Positions 23,834 to 32,335 of a DNA stretch of 64,000 nt are shown one piece after another (within the stretch, counting starts at the first letter, position 1; each line of letters opens with the position of its first letter). A program made the position numbers and the translations under genes. The notes beneath the pieces are model-generated. The model had not been told where the DNA came from and made no database searches. It saw nothing but the letters and a program-made list of their open reading frames with translations. This DNA comes from Zea mays (taxonomy: Eukaryota > Streptophyta > Magnoliopsida > Poales > Poaceae), in contig NC_050104.1 in the NCBI RefSeq assembly GCF_902167145.1, forward strand, positions 9,632,001 to 9,696,000. The letters run 5' to 3'.

Positions 23834-24060
23834 CACTACTGATCAGAGGTTCGAAGGCTGGCCCCTCAGAAGGGTTCGACAGCCGCCTCAGAGCACTCGG
23901 GCTCCACGCCCACTACTGATCAGAGGTTCGAAGGCTAGCCCCTCGGAAGGGTTTGACAGCCGCCTCAGAGCACTTGGGCTCCGCGCCCACTACTGATCAG
24001 GGGTTCGAAGGCTAGCCCCTCGAAGGGTTCAATAGCCGCCCTAGAGCACGCAGAGCGAGG
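23834..24060 (+). repeat. 77-bp tandem repeat, about three copies
   Basis: CACTACTGATCAGAGGTTCG starts at 23834, 23911 and 23988 (GGGG in the third copy), an exact 77-bp period. Each unit also carries GGCTAGCCCCTCGGAAGGG and the GACAGCCGCC box. The repeat lies in the untranslated 3' part of the gypsy element. Confidence 0.85.
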
Positions 24061-24775
24061 GATGACTCTGGGTACGTCCGATACATGGTCGAGGCTCGGG
24101 CTACGCTCCCAAGGTACCCTAGGATATTTCCGAGACTAGCAGGAGCAATTTTGTAACGTAATCCCACCAGAGGGAGGCATCGAGCCCTTGGACCCAATCG
24201 AACGGGGTCGGGTCCGGCAAATCACCTGCAGGTACTTTTGGAGCGTGCCTCTGGGCCACTAGCTGACCCTTATCGAACGGGGCACGGGCGTCCACTCGGA
24301 TCACCCATTAGCAACTCACTGGAGACACCATGTTCGGCGCCCCCTAGGGGCAACATGGCGCTTCCCCCCTCCTTGCGGAAAGGCGACGAAGGGGCGTATG
24401 ATAAAAGCCGAGTCAGTCCTCGATCGTCCTCTCGCTCCATGCAGAGGCTCGGGGGCTGCTCTCGCAAACCTGGCTCCGGCCAAACCGTTGACAGCGTAAA
24501 CAGACCAGCCTGAGAACTCAGAACCCGACCATGCACCCGGGCTACCATCAGATCGCATGAGGGAACAACCAGACCGGTCAAGGCATTGCGAAAAGCATTA
24601 AGACCTCAGAGGAGTCAAACTACTCCTCCGAGGCCTCGGGGGCTACACCCGGTGGGTGCGCTCGCGCACACCCACCGGAACAAAATGTAACCAAGAAAGT
24701 CTGGTCCCCTTGCCAAAAAAGTGCGACAAAGCCTCCAAGCGAGTACCAACACTCCCTTTGAGGCTCGAGGGCTAC
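24061..24775 (+). other. 3' end of the gypsy internal region with polypurine-tract-like end
   Basis: Non-coding. An inverted repeat GGTGGGTGCGC/GCGCACACCCACC lies at about 24650-24682. The segment ends in TTTGAGGCTCGAGGGCTAC immediately before the 3' LTR, which is the degenerate purine tract typical of this element type. Nothing else was recognised. Confidence 0.55.
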
Positions 24776-26158
24776 TATCGGGGACCATAATTAGGGGTAC
24801 CCCCAACACTCCTAAACTCGGCTGGTAATCACCATCAGCACAAGCTGTGGAAGCTGATGGGCGCAATTCAGGTCAAGGCTTCGTCTACTCAAGGGACGCG
24901 ATCTCGCCTCGCCCGAGCCTAGCCTCGGGCGGGAAAAGTAGACCCAGGCGAATTTACGCCTCGCCCGAGGGCCTCCTCAAGCAACGGCCGCACCCTCGAC
25001 TCGCCCGAGGCCCAGCTCGGGCAGGCTTCGCACTGAAGCAACCTTGGCCAGATCGCCTCGCTAACCGACCGTATCACAGGAGCATTCAATGCGAGGATCG
25101 CCTGACACCTTATCCTGACGCACATTCCTCAGTCGACAGGGCCGAAGTGACTGCAGTCACTTCGCCCCTCCACTGACTGACCTGACAGGAAAGCAGCGCC
25201 GCCTGCCCCACTCTGACTGATGTGCCACCTGCCAAGATGAGGCTGACAGCAGCTGAGTCCAGCCTCAGGCGCCACAGGAAGCTCCACCTCGCCCGCCCTT
25301 GGGCCTCGGCCTCAGGAGAAGTCTCCGCCTCGCCCGACCCTAGGGCTCGGCCCCCGCCTCGGCCTCGGAAGATGGACTTTGCCTCGCCCGACCGCAGGGC
25401 TCGGCCTCGACCTCAACCACGGAAGGTGGTCTCTGCCTCGCCCGACCCTAGGGCCCGGCCTCAACCTCGACCTCGGGCGGAATCGCGTCCTCGCCCGACC
25501 CCGGCCTCGGCCTCAGGAGGAGTCTCCGCCTCGCCCGACCTTGGGCTCGGACCGACCACGCCGCAGGAGGTACATCATTAACCTACCCCTAGCTAGCTCA
25601 GGCTACGGGGGAATAAGACCGGTGTCCCATCCAGACTCGCCTCGGTAACAAGTAATGATGGCTCCCCGCGTGCGCCCATGACGACGATGACTCTCAGCCC
25701 CTTACGGAAGCAAGGATACGTCAGCAAGGTCCCGATAGCCCCGACAGCTGTGCTTCTACAGGGCTCAAACGCTCCTCCGACGGCCACGACACCATGTACA
25801 TAGGGTCCTAGCACCTCTCCGACAGCCACATTGGCATGTACATAGGGCTCCGGCTCCTCTCTGTCGGACACGTTAGCACACTACTACACCCCCATTGTAC
25901 ACCTGGACCCTCTCCTTGCATCTATAAAAGGAAGGGCCAGGGCCCTCATACAGGAGGGTGGTCGCACGGGACTCTCTCTCTCTCCCTCGCGAACGCTTGT
26001 AACCCCCTACTGCAAGCGCATCCACTCTGGCGCAGGACAACACGAAGCCGCGGTTTTCCCCCCTCTGTGTTCCGTCTCGCGCCAACCCATCTGGGCTGGG
26101 GCACGCAGCGACAATTTACTCGTCGGTCCAGGGACCCCCCGGGGTCGAAACGCCGACA
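24776..26158 (+). repeat. 3' LTR of the Ty3/gypsy element
   Basis: A 1383-bp copy of the 5' LTR. The first dinucleotide is mutated (TA instead of TG), while the terminal CCGACA is intact (26153-26158). The TSD AGCAG follows at 26159-26163, after which the interrupted PMD exon resumes. Confidence 0.93.
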
Positions 26159-26163
26159 AGCAG

Positions 26164-27314
26164 CGTGTGCTCAATAGACAAGAACATCTACCTAATGAGG
26201 TGTCCCCTCATTTGTTTTTATGTTGTTGAGTACCACTTGCCCCACAGAGTGGCTCGATAGTTCGGATTGCGACAGGAGTTTCCGGTGGAGCCCTTCTCAA
26301 CTTCAATAGAACTTCACAAGTGAGTGACTTTGTCCACTTGTTATTCTAACTATTATTTCAAATATGCAATGAGTTACTAATATATGTGTCTAACTTTTGC
26401 AGGTTCGACAGACAGAGGCAGAAGGTCACGGACTTCGAGACCCACCACCGTGATTATATTGATGAATGGGATCAGCAAGGGGATCTAAACTATGTCAACG
26501 ACCAGCCGCACACAAACTACCACTTCCGAAGGTATTTGATTTGGTATGCTGGTGCGACTAGGTGCAAGCTTAAGGGCCAATCGACAGCTGCAGACTATGC
26601 GGAGCAAGAATCGTCAGACGACGGAGACACTTCGTTCGACATAGCTGCTCGACTAGGGTCCCAAATTGAGGCTGCTCCAATCCTTGACAGAGTGGTACCA
26701 AGTTCTTTACTAAAATTAGTTCTGTTAATTCAATGCATTATGTCTTGTTTTGTGCATTCTAATGTTCTAACTTGTGAATAGGGAAACTCTATGCTCGTAT
26801 CTGTTGTTGAACTTGACCGTATCTCACAGAGAACTTCAGACACTACTACGCTTTCGTTACTATCAGTGAGTATGAATGTTTAGAAATGAAATTGTTTATT
26901 TGTATGTTCTAACATATGTGTATAACTCATCTTTCAATTACAGAGGGTATCACGCGTCATCTTCGTCGTGCAGCAGCTCGTTGTGGATGTCAGTCTCTAG
27001 CGAGTGTTGATGTGCAGCTGCCTGTGCCTCCTATGCAGCCGAACGTTCACCGTCCCATTTCTACATTTGGACCATCTACAGCTGGAATGAGCTCCTCGCG
27101 ATCGACGCAGGATACGTTTTAAGACGTGCACCACGACGACGACGACGACGCTGGCGCCGCAGGTCAGGAGGAGATTGGACCATCACAGCTGCAGGATGCT
27201 CCCACAACTCAGCCATCACAACTGACACCACGTAGAAGGCGTCCACGTGACCCTTACACTCCAGGCACCGACGCTCTTGAGGCCAAGGGCAAGGGTAAGA
27301 CTAGGAGGAAATGA
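26164..27314 (+). pseudogene. Plant mobile domain (PMD) gene, 3' part
   Basis: This continues the exon cut at 4514. The PMD segment with YHLPHRVARQFG runs to 26319, followed by intron 26320-26402 and exon 26403-26694 (KVTDFETHHRDYIDEWDQQG, YLIWYAGATR). Intron 26695-26781, exon 26782-26875, intron 26876-26943 and a last exon from 26944 follow. The C-terminus has the RRAAARCGC motif, a short Asp run (GAC)n at about 27132, and the basic tail RRRRPRDPYTPGTDAL...KGKGKTRRK ending with TGA at 27314. A TAA at 27120-27122 interrupts the last exon in the same frame as the tail, so this half is also broken. Exact splice choice at 26875/26944 is uncertain. Confidence 0.8.
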
Positions 27315-27673
27315 ATACTATGTGATGTGGTCTTATGCTGAAAACTTTGTGATATGGACTCATGCTGAAAACTTTGTAATGTGAACGATGTATTTTGGAC
27401 TATGTTATGTGGACATTGTATTAAGCACTATGTCATGTGGATTTTGTCATATTCTGTGTTATTTTGTGATGTATTATATGTTGAAATGTGGTGATGCCTT
27501 ATAATATGTGATTATTTTTACTGTGGTTGTTAATAAAACAAGGGGAACTCTTGCGCATTTTTTTGTGAATTGCAAAAAACATGAAAATGCAATAAAAACA
27601 ATACGGTTTTGAAATATTAGAGTTCGAAAATATTTTGGATATGAAAGTATTACATAATAGGCTACAAGTTTGT

Positions 27674-29465
27674 TCAATCAGAATCACAATCTATAAGTAA
27701 CTCATCTTCGGAGTCATCCGTCGCGCAATCCTCAACGACAACCTCGTTCCACTTGCTGCATTGTCCTGCATCACACTTGTCAGTAGTTCTCTTGTAATAA
27801 TTGGCTTCTGCTTCATCTGCAACTTGGGAGAATAGCTCATCCTCAGCCTCAGCCTCATCAGATTTCTGCTTGTAATAAGCCTCCTCTACCTCTTCGGCGG
27901 CCTGAGACATAAACTCGTCCTCCTCCTCTTGAGCACGTAATCCTGCCTCAGCTAGTGCGATGAGCTCACTCAATCTTGATGTGTCGTCCTCCTCTTCCCC
28001 ATGTAATCCTGCCTCTGCGAGAGCGATAAGCTCACTCAATCTAGATGTGTCATCGTCCTCCTCCTCCATCAGCTCCATCGCCGCCATTTTTTCTTGAACA
28101 TATCTTGCATGTGCCTCATCTACCATATAGTTTACGCCACATCCAATCTCTGCAAATATAATGAGAAAAATAAGTTAGCAAAGTCAGGATAAATAAATTG
28201 TGCTAACAAAATTATAGTATCATTTTTCTCACTCACTTCCCTTGAGACGATCAACAAGATTATCCAATATCTGTTTCTCGGCTCTAGCCGCCTCCCATTC
28301 CCTTGCATCTTGTGCTCTCTTCTCATTTGCCACCTTCAACCTCCTCTGCTCTGCACGCATCGGGCTGTCAAAATGGGCAGATTTCGCGTACCTACGCATG
28401 TCGCGTATGCGATCATTAATGTATGAATCGACGTGCTGAGATCCACAACGCATCTTCTGTCTCATTAGTCTCTTGGACTTTATTGTGCGCATCACCTCTC
28501 CTTTGCCGTCGTAACTCTCCAAACTGCATTTTCTGGTCTCCTACAAAAAAAATAGTAAGTACGGGTCTAACATTACAGCTGGTGCAAAACAATAAATAAA
28601 TATCAACCTCATCATAATCTAACATATGTCCACAAAAATATCCAACACCAAGCTCGGAAGGAACTAATCCATACTTAGCTTCAATACCACATTTGCAAAG
28701 TACTGGATCAAACTTCAACTCTTCCGCCCACTCATTTTTTTCTTTTCGATTCCTTTACCTCTGCCTCTGGCCAATGGGACAAAGGACCATACAACCACTC
28801 TCTGAAATGACACTTACGCCACCCGTATGGATGCAGGAGAATAAATTAGTAATTTATTGTAAAAAAATAACAAGTTTATACATTTAACGCATCGATGGGC
28901 TCACATAATCAATGTCCGGACACACGAAGTGCTTCGCAGTGTCTTCGTCGATGATAGCACGATCTTCACAATCGCATCGTGGCGGCGAGTCCATTTTTCT
29001 TTCTGTTGCTACCTCCTTCTCCGCATCCGTCATTGGTGGAGGATTCGGGGAAGGAGATACCCAACGCTTAAAACGCTCATGACTAGTCCTTCCACACAAC
29101 CAATTAGCGAAAAGAAGGTATCGAGAGTCAAATTTATCAGGACCGTCAATCCACTGGAAAAAGAAACACCTCAGGTGCTCCTAAAATAATGGAACGAAGC
29201 ATTATTGCACATCTAGTAAACAAAAAATCGGACAATATTAAGTCACAAGTCATAAGCTACGTACGTTAAAACCGCCAAAAAGGTAGAAGCAGCGAGCAGC
29301 CGTGTCTGGATGTTTCGATTAACATACCCAAGCCAGTCTGCCACAGTCATAGTTAGGCACAGGAAGTTCAGGAGGAACAGGAGCATCCTTACTAGATACG
29401 TCCGGATATAACTCCCGAGGACGACCTCTCTTCTGCCACAACGCCTCCCGGTACATGTCTTTCAT
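27674..29465 (-). pseudogene. GRF-zinc-finger-like accessory gene of the MULE, convergent to PMD
   Basis: Minus-strand exons, from the 5' end. The first is 29465-29265 (MKDMYREALWQKRGRPREL...NYDCGRLAWVC), with an in-frame TAA just after AWVC. The second is 29180 to about 28894 (FFFQWIDGPDKFDSRYL...RFKRWVSPSP, PPRCDCEDRA...HFVCPD). Next, 28718 to about 28600 encodes CKCGIEAKYGLVPSELGVGYFC, and 28522-28229 a basic coiled-coil stretch. The last, 28126-27674, is a very acidic tail in which TSRLSELIALAEAGL occurs twice. The CxC...C clusters resemble GRF-type zinc fingers. Similar predicted proteins accompany transposase genes in grass transposons; their role is unknown. The premature stop suggests decay, and exon borders are partly guessed. 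Confidence 0.6.
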
Positions 29466-29747
29466 CTAAGAAACTATTATAATTAACACTTGTACCTAAT
29501 AGACTTTATAATCGGTTTACACAAACTATCAAATCAAATGTACTCATCATATTAACGATACTCTATATTTTATAAGCAACATTGGAAACTAATAATCGAA
29601 AAATTACAACCCAATATACAAAATGAATCAGTGAGACACCATACCTTGGTCTACGAAGTGTTGCAACTCGAAACTTTGAATACAACAACTTTTGACGAAG
29701 TTTTGAATTGAGGGGAGATGTGGTCTACTCGGCCAGCAGCGCGGCCG

Positions 29748-29757
29748 TTTTATAGGC
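29748..29757 (-). promoter_or_regulatory. TATA box at the MULE right end
   Basis: CCTATAAAAC on the minus strand lies inside the element terminus and about 285 bases upstream of the ATG at 29465. It would start the convergent GRF-type gene from the terminal region, as TIR promoters do in MuDR. Confidence 0.5.
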
Positions 29758-29760
29758 CTC

Positions 29761-29918
29761 CGTAGCTCGGCGCCAAGATCTGTGGCGCCGAGCTACGGCG
29801 CCGCGTCGACGCCACGTCAGCCCTAGCCGCAGGAGCCGTTAGTGCCACGTCACAGCTCGGCGCCATAGGCTATGGCGCCGAGCTGTGTTACCTCGGCGCC
29901 ATAGCCTATGGCGCCGAG
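29761..29918. repeat. Three GGCGCC-centred hairpins near the MULE terminus
   Basis: There are three near-perfect inverted repeats. The first is 29761-29797, with 15-bp arms CGTAGCTCGGCGCCA around a 7-base loop. The second is 29851-29887, with 18-bp arms CACAGCTCGGCGCCATAG around one base. The third is 29892-29918, with 13-bp arms CTCGGCGCCATAG around one base. All share CTCGGCGCC, so they are copies of one palindromic module. The function is not known; binding sites or foldback structures of the element end are possible. Confidence 0.85.
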
Positions 29919-29996
29919 TATCAGGTCCAAAAATGCATTTAAGTTTTCTGGGGGTCTATTTGTAAATTTTTGTCAAAAAAGGGTTAAAAACAAAAA
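29919..29996. repeat. Right terminal region of the MULE
   Basis: An AT-rich 78-bp end. On the minus strand it reads inward from about TTTTTGTTTTTAACCCTTTT, through TTTGACAAAAATTTAC, and on to the hairpins. The style matches long-TIR grass MULEs. The partner TIR is not in the window, so the inverted-repeat nature is inferred. Confidence 0.45.
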
Positions 29997-30001
29997 ATTC
30001 G

Positions 30002-30257
30002 GCTGGAGCTACTGGTATCCGAGACACTGTGACTGTAATTCTCCAGGTGCTACATTGTTCTTATGAACAACAAAAGGATTTCTTAACCACGAAGAGTTGT
30101 TTTCCTTGTCACTTCCAACTTCAAAGCCGCCTCTTGTGCCAAACTAATTCTCCCATCCTCTTTCTGCGATCTTACAGGATACTAAAGAATCACAGCATCG
30201 GTACAGGAATTTGAACCGATTTTACACTTCCTCGTCTCATCAACCATCTTGAAAGCA
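30002..30257 (-). pseudogene. Inverted, internally deleted copy of the PPR gene 3' end
   Basis: Read on the minus strand this is a diverged copy of the end of the downstream PPR gene. Positions 30002 to about 30150 match 32413-32264 (3' UTR and last codons, including the stop region), and about 30150-30257 match about 31993-31858. The intervening about 270 bp is missing, joined across a TCCCA microhomology, and a further about 25 bp is lost. By eye identity is high but far from perfect. It looks like the remnant of a head-to-head paralogue whose 5' part is gone. Confidence 0.8.
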
Positions 30258-30691
30258 GTGGCGGAGGCCCGGCCCGGCCCAGCCAGCCCAGCCACGTGCC
30301 CAGAATTTGGCCTGCTGTGGCCCAGCAAGAATCGGCTGCCAACCCAACCCGCTGCGCTAAGCCGCTAGTTGGCTAACTCGCCCTCACCGCGTCACGCCGT
30401 CACTCCCGCCCACACCGCCGCGCCCCCAGCGCCTGCCCGCGCCAGCCAGGTGCGCCCTCGCCTCAGCCCGCGTCGGCAAGGCGCACTCCCGCCCCTGCCC
30501 GCTCCGGCCAGGTGCGCCCTCGCCTCAGCCCGCGCCGGCAAGGCGCACCCCCGCCTCAGCCCGCGCATGGCAGAAATGTATTTCTGACTCCTTTCAGTTT
30601 ACTTCCCTGACCACCTTGCTTCTACCGAAGAGTTTCCACGTCACTGCAAAATCACTTGTCCCTCAAACCCTCCTATCAGAACCACGATTCG
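30258..30691 (+). other. Upstream region of the PPR gene
   Basis: A GC-rich stretch with a 62-bp tandem duplication: GGTGCGCCCTCGCCTCAGCC at 30449 and 30511, and partial units to about 30565. The sequence CAGTGGCGGAGGC at the junction with the inverted fragment (30256) resembles the start of some hAT elements, but no matching end was found. It probably holds the promoter and 5' UTR; no clear TATA box is visible. Confidence 0.5.
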
Positions 30692-32335
30692 ATGCATCGC
30701 CTTGCCCGCCCAGTCTACACCCTGCTCAACTCCTCCATGAGGAGTGGTCCCTGCGGGCTCGCCACGGACGCACAAGGGCTGTTCAACGGAATGCCTCCAC
30801 CGAAACTGCCAAGCCACGCGCTGTTTGGCCATGCCTGCCAGGTGCTCGGCCGAACACACGTTTCACAGTTTTGTACCGTGGCTCGGCAGTCCACGGATGA
30901 GCGCGCTAGTGCAGAGCCACTGCGATTCACAGTCACACCGGGTGACGCCTTTGGGGATGGCCCGCCTGTGGGCATGTCAGAGGCTGCTAAGATGGTGTGT
31001 CGTATTGTATCCACGCAGCCAGAACCAAAGATCGCGTCGACACTTGATGCGCTTGGGGTGGCCGTGTCCCCAGAGCTGGTAGCTGAAGTGCTCAAGAACT
31101 TGAGCAATGCTGGGATGTTAGCACTTGCCTTCTTCCGCTGGGCAGAGAGGCAGGAGGGCTTCAGTTACACGGCTGAGGGCTTCCACAACCTGATTGAGGC
31201 GCTGGGAAAGATCAAGCAGTTCAGGCTGGTGTGGAGCTTGGTGGAGACCATGCGGTGCCGGGGCTTGCTATCTAAGGACACATTCAAGCTCATAGTCCGA
31301 AGGTACGCTCGGGCTAGAAAGGTCAAAGAGGCTGTTGAGACATTCGAGAAGATGAGCATTTTTGGGCTTAAAACTGAGTTATCAGATTACAACTGGCTGA
31401 TTGACACGCTAAGCAAATCCAAACAAGTGAAGAAGGCGCAAGCCATCTATAAGGAGATGAAGAGGAAGGGTAAGTTTGTACCTGATTTGAAAACCTACAC
31501 TGTCCTCATGGAAGGTTGGGGCCATGAGAAAGATCTGTTGATGGTGAAAACAATGTACCAAGAAATGATTGATGCTGGCATCAGGCCTGATGTTGTTGCC
31601 TACGGGATGCTGATTAGCGCCTTCTGCAAGTCTGGCAAATGTGATGAGGCCATCAAGGTGTTCTACGAGATGGAAGCAAGTGGTTGCATGCCAAGTCCTC
31701 ATGTCTACTGCATGCTTATCAATGGCCTTGGCTCGGAGGAGAGGCTTGATGAAGCTTTGAAGTACTTTGAGCATTACAAGAAAAGTGGGTTCCCCATGGA
31801 GGTGCCTACTTGCAATGCGGTAGTTGGAGCTTACTGCAGAGCCTCGAAGTTTCAGCATGCTTTCAAGATGGTTGATGAGATGAGGAAGTGTAAAGTTGGC
31901 CCAAATTCCCGTACTTATGATGTGATTCTTCATTATCTGATAAAATCACAGAAATTTGAGGAGGCTTATAATATATTCCAGAGGATGGGAATCGACGGCT
32001 GTGAGCCTCAGCTCAATACATATACAATGATGGTTGGCATGTTCTGTAGTAACGGACGAGTTGATATGGCATTAAAGGTGTGGAAGCAAATGGGGGAGAA
32101 AGGTGTCCTCCCATGTATGCATATGTTTTCGGCATTGATCAATGGGTTATGCTTCGAGAACCGGCTCGAAGAGGCTTGTGTATATTTTCAGGAGATGCTG
32201 GACAAAGGAATTAGGCCACCTGGTCAGCTTTTCAGTAATTTGAAGGAAGCTCTTGTTCAAGGTGGGAGAATAAGTTTGGCACAAGAGGTGGCTTTGAAGT
32301 TGGACGCGATAAGGAAAACACCTTTTCGTGGTTAA
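30692..32335 (+). CDS. P-class pentatricopeptide repeat protein, probably mitochondrial (At1g71060-like)
   Basis: A single-exon 547-codon gene. PPR proteins bind organellar RNA base by base and guide its processing, stability or splicing. ATG 30692 was chosen because the frame upstream of it has no other ATG. The protein starts MHRLARPVYTLLNSS, a basic, Ser-rich stretch fit for organelle import. A linker with EPKIASTLDALGVAVSPEL follows, then about ten 35-residue PPR units from roughly residue 140 to the end, for example TYTVLMEGWGHEKDLL, DVVAYGMLISAFCKSGKC, HVYCMLINGLGSEERLDEA and MFSALINGLCFENRLEEA. No E, E+ or DYW extension follows, so it is P-class. The sequence closely resembles what I know of Arabidopsis At1g71060. 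No frameshift is present. Its promoter side contains an inverted fragment of its own 3' end (30002-30257). Confidence 0.93.
   Translation: MHRLARPVYTLLNSSMRSGPCGLATDAQGLFNGMPPPKLPSHALFGHACQVLGRTHVSQFCTVARQSTDERASAEPLRFTVTPGDAFGDGPPVGMSEAAKMVCRIVSTQPEPKIASTLDALGVAVSPELVAEVLKNLSNAGMLALAFFRWAERQEGFSYTAEGFHNLIEALGKIKQFRLVWSLVETMRCRGLLSKDTFKLIVRRYARARKVKEAVETFEKMSIFGLKTELSDYNWLIDTLSKSKQVKKAQAIYKEMKRKGKFVPDLKTYTVLMEGWGHEKDLLMVKTMYQEMIDAGIRPDVVAYGMLISAFCKSGKCDEAIKVFYEMEASGCMPSPHVYCMLINGLGSEERLDEALKYFEHYKKSGFPMEVPTCNAVVGAYCRASKFQHAFKMVDEMRKCKVGPNSRTYDVILHYLIKSQKFEEAYNIFQRMGIDGCEPQLNTYTMMVGMFCSNGRVDMALKVWKQMGEKGVLPCMHMFSALINGLCFENRLEEACVYFQEMLDKGIRPPGQLFSNLKEALVQGGRISLAQEVALKLDAIRKTPFRG

Larger units (their letters stand above)
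4515..26158 (+). mobile_element. Ty3/gypsy (Tat-lineage-like) retrotransposon, complete but decayed
   Basis: LTRs at 4515-5891 and 24776-26158 begin TGTCGG (mutated to TATCGG at the 3' LTR) and end CCGACA or a derivative. They are flanked by the perfect TSD AGCAG (4510-4514, 26159-26163). The internal order is a PBS-like sequence, gag, protease, reverse transcriptase, RNase H and integrase on the plus strand (6015-12428). About 4 kb of non-coding or antisense sequence follows before the 3' LTR, a layout typical of Tat-lineage elements. The element is interrupted at 13670-21813 by a younger non-coding LTR element. In the first about 395 bp the two LTRs differ at roughly 18 positions by hand count (about 4.5%), so it is a fairly old insertion. 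The coding region has ten in-frame stops and two indels. Confidence 0.93.
1198..29996 (+). mobile_element. Large Mutator-like element (MULE), right part, with nested insertions
   Basis: The left end is not seen and probably lies beyond the window. From left to right this segment contains a MURA-type transposase remnant (plus), a PMD gene (plus), a convergent GRF-type gene (minus), and a right terminus at about 29919-29996 rich in T/A runs and ending near TTTTTAACCC on the minus strand. A minus-strand TATA box and three GGCGCC hairpins lie just inside that terminus. Two genes transcribed towards each other from the element ends recall the mudrA/mudrB layout of MuDR. The unit is interrupted by a Ty3/gypsy element (4515-26158). 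Without the gypsy insertion this part of the element is about 7 kb. The exact right boundary is uncertain by about 10 bp and no TSD could be checked. Confidence 0.6.

Noticed and set aside
30369..30587. 72-codon Ala/Pro-rich frame before the PPR gene
   Set aside because: It is produced by a 62-bp GC-rich tandem duplication in the 5' region; no relation to the PPR protein.
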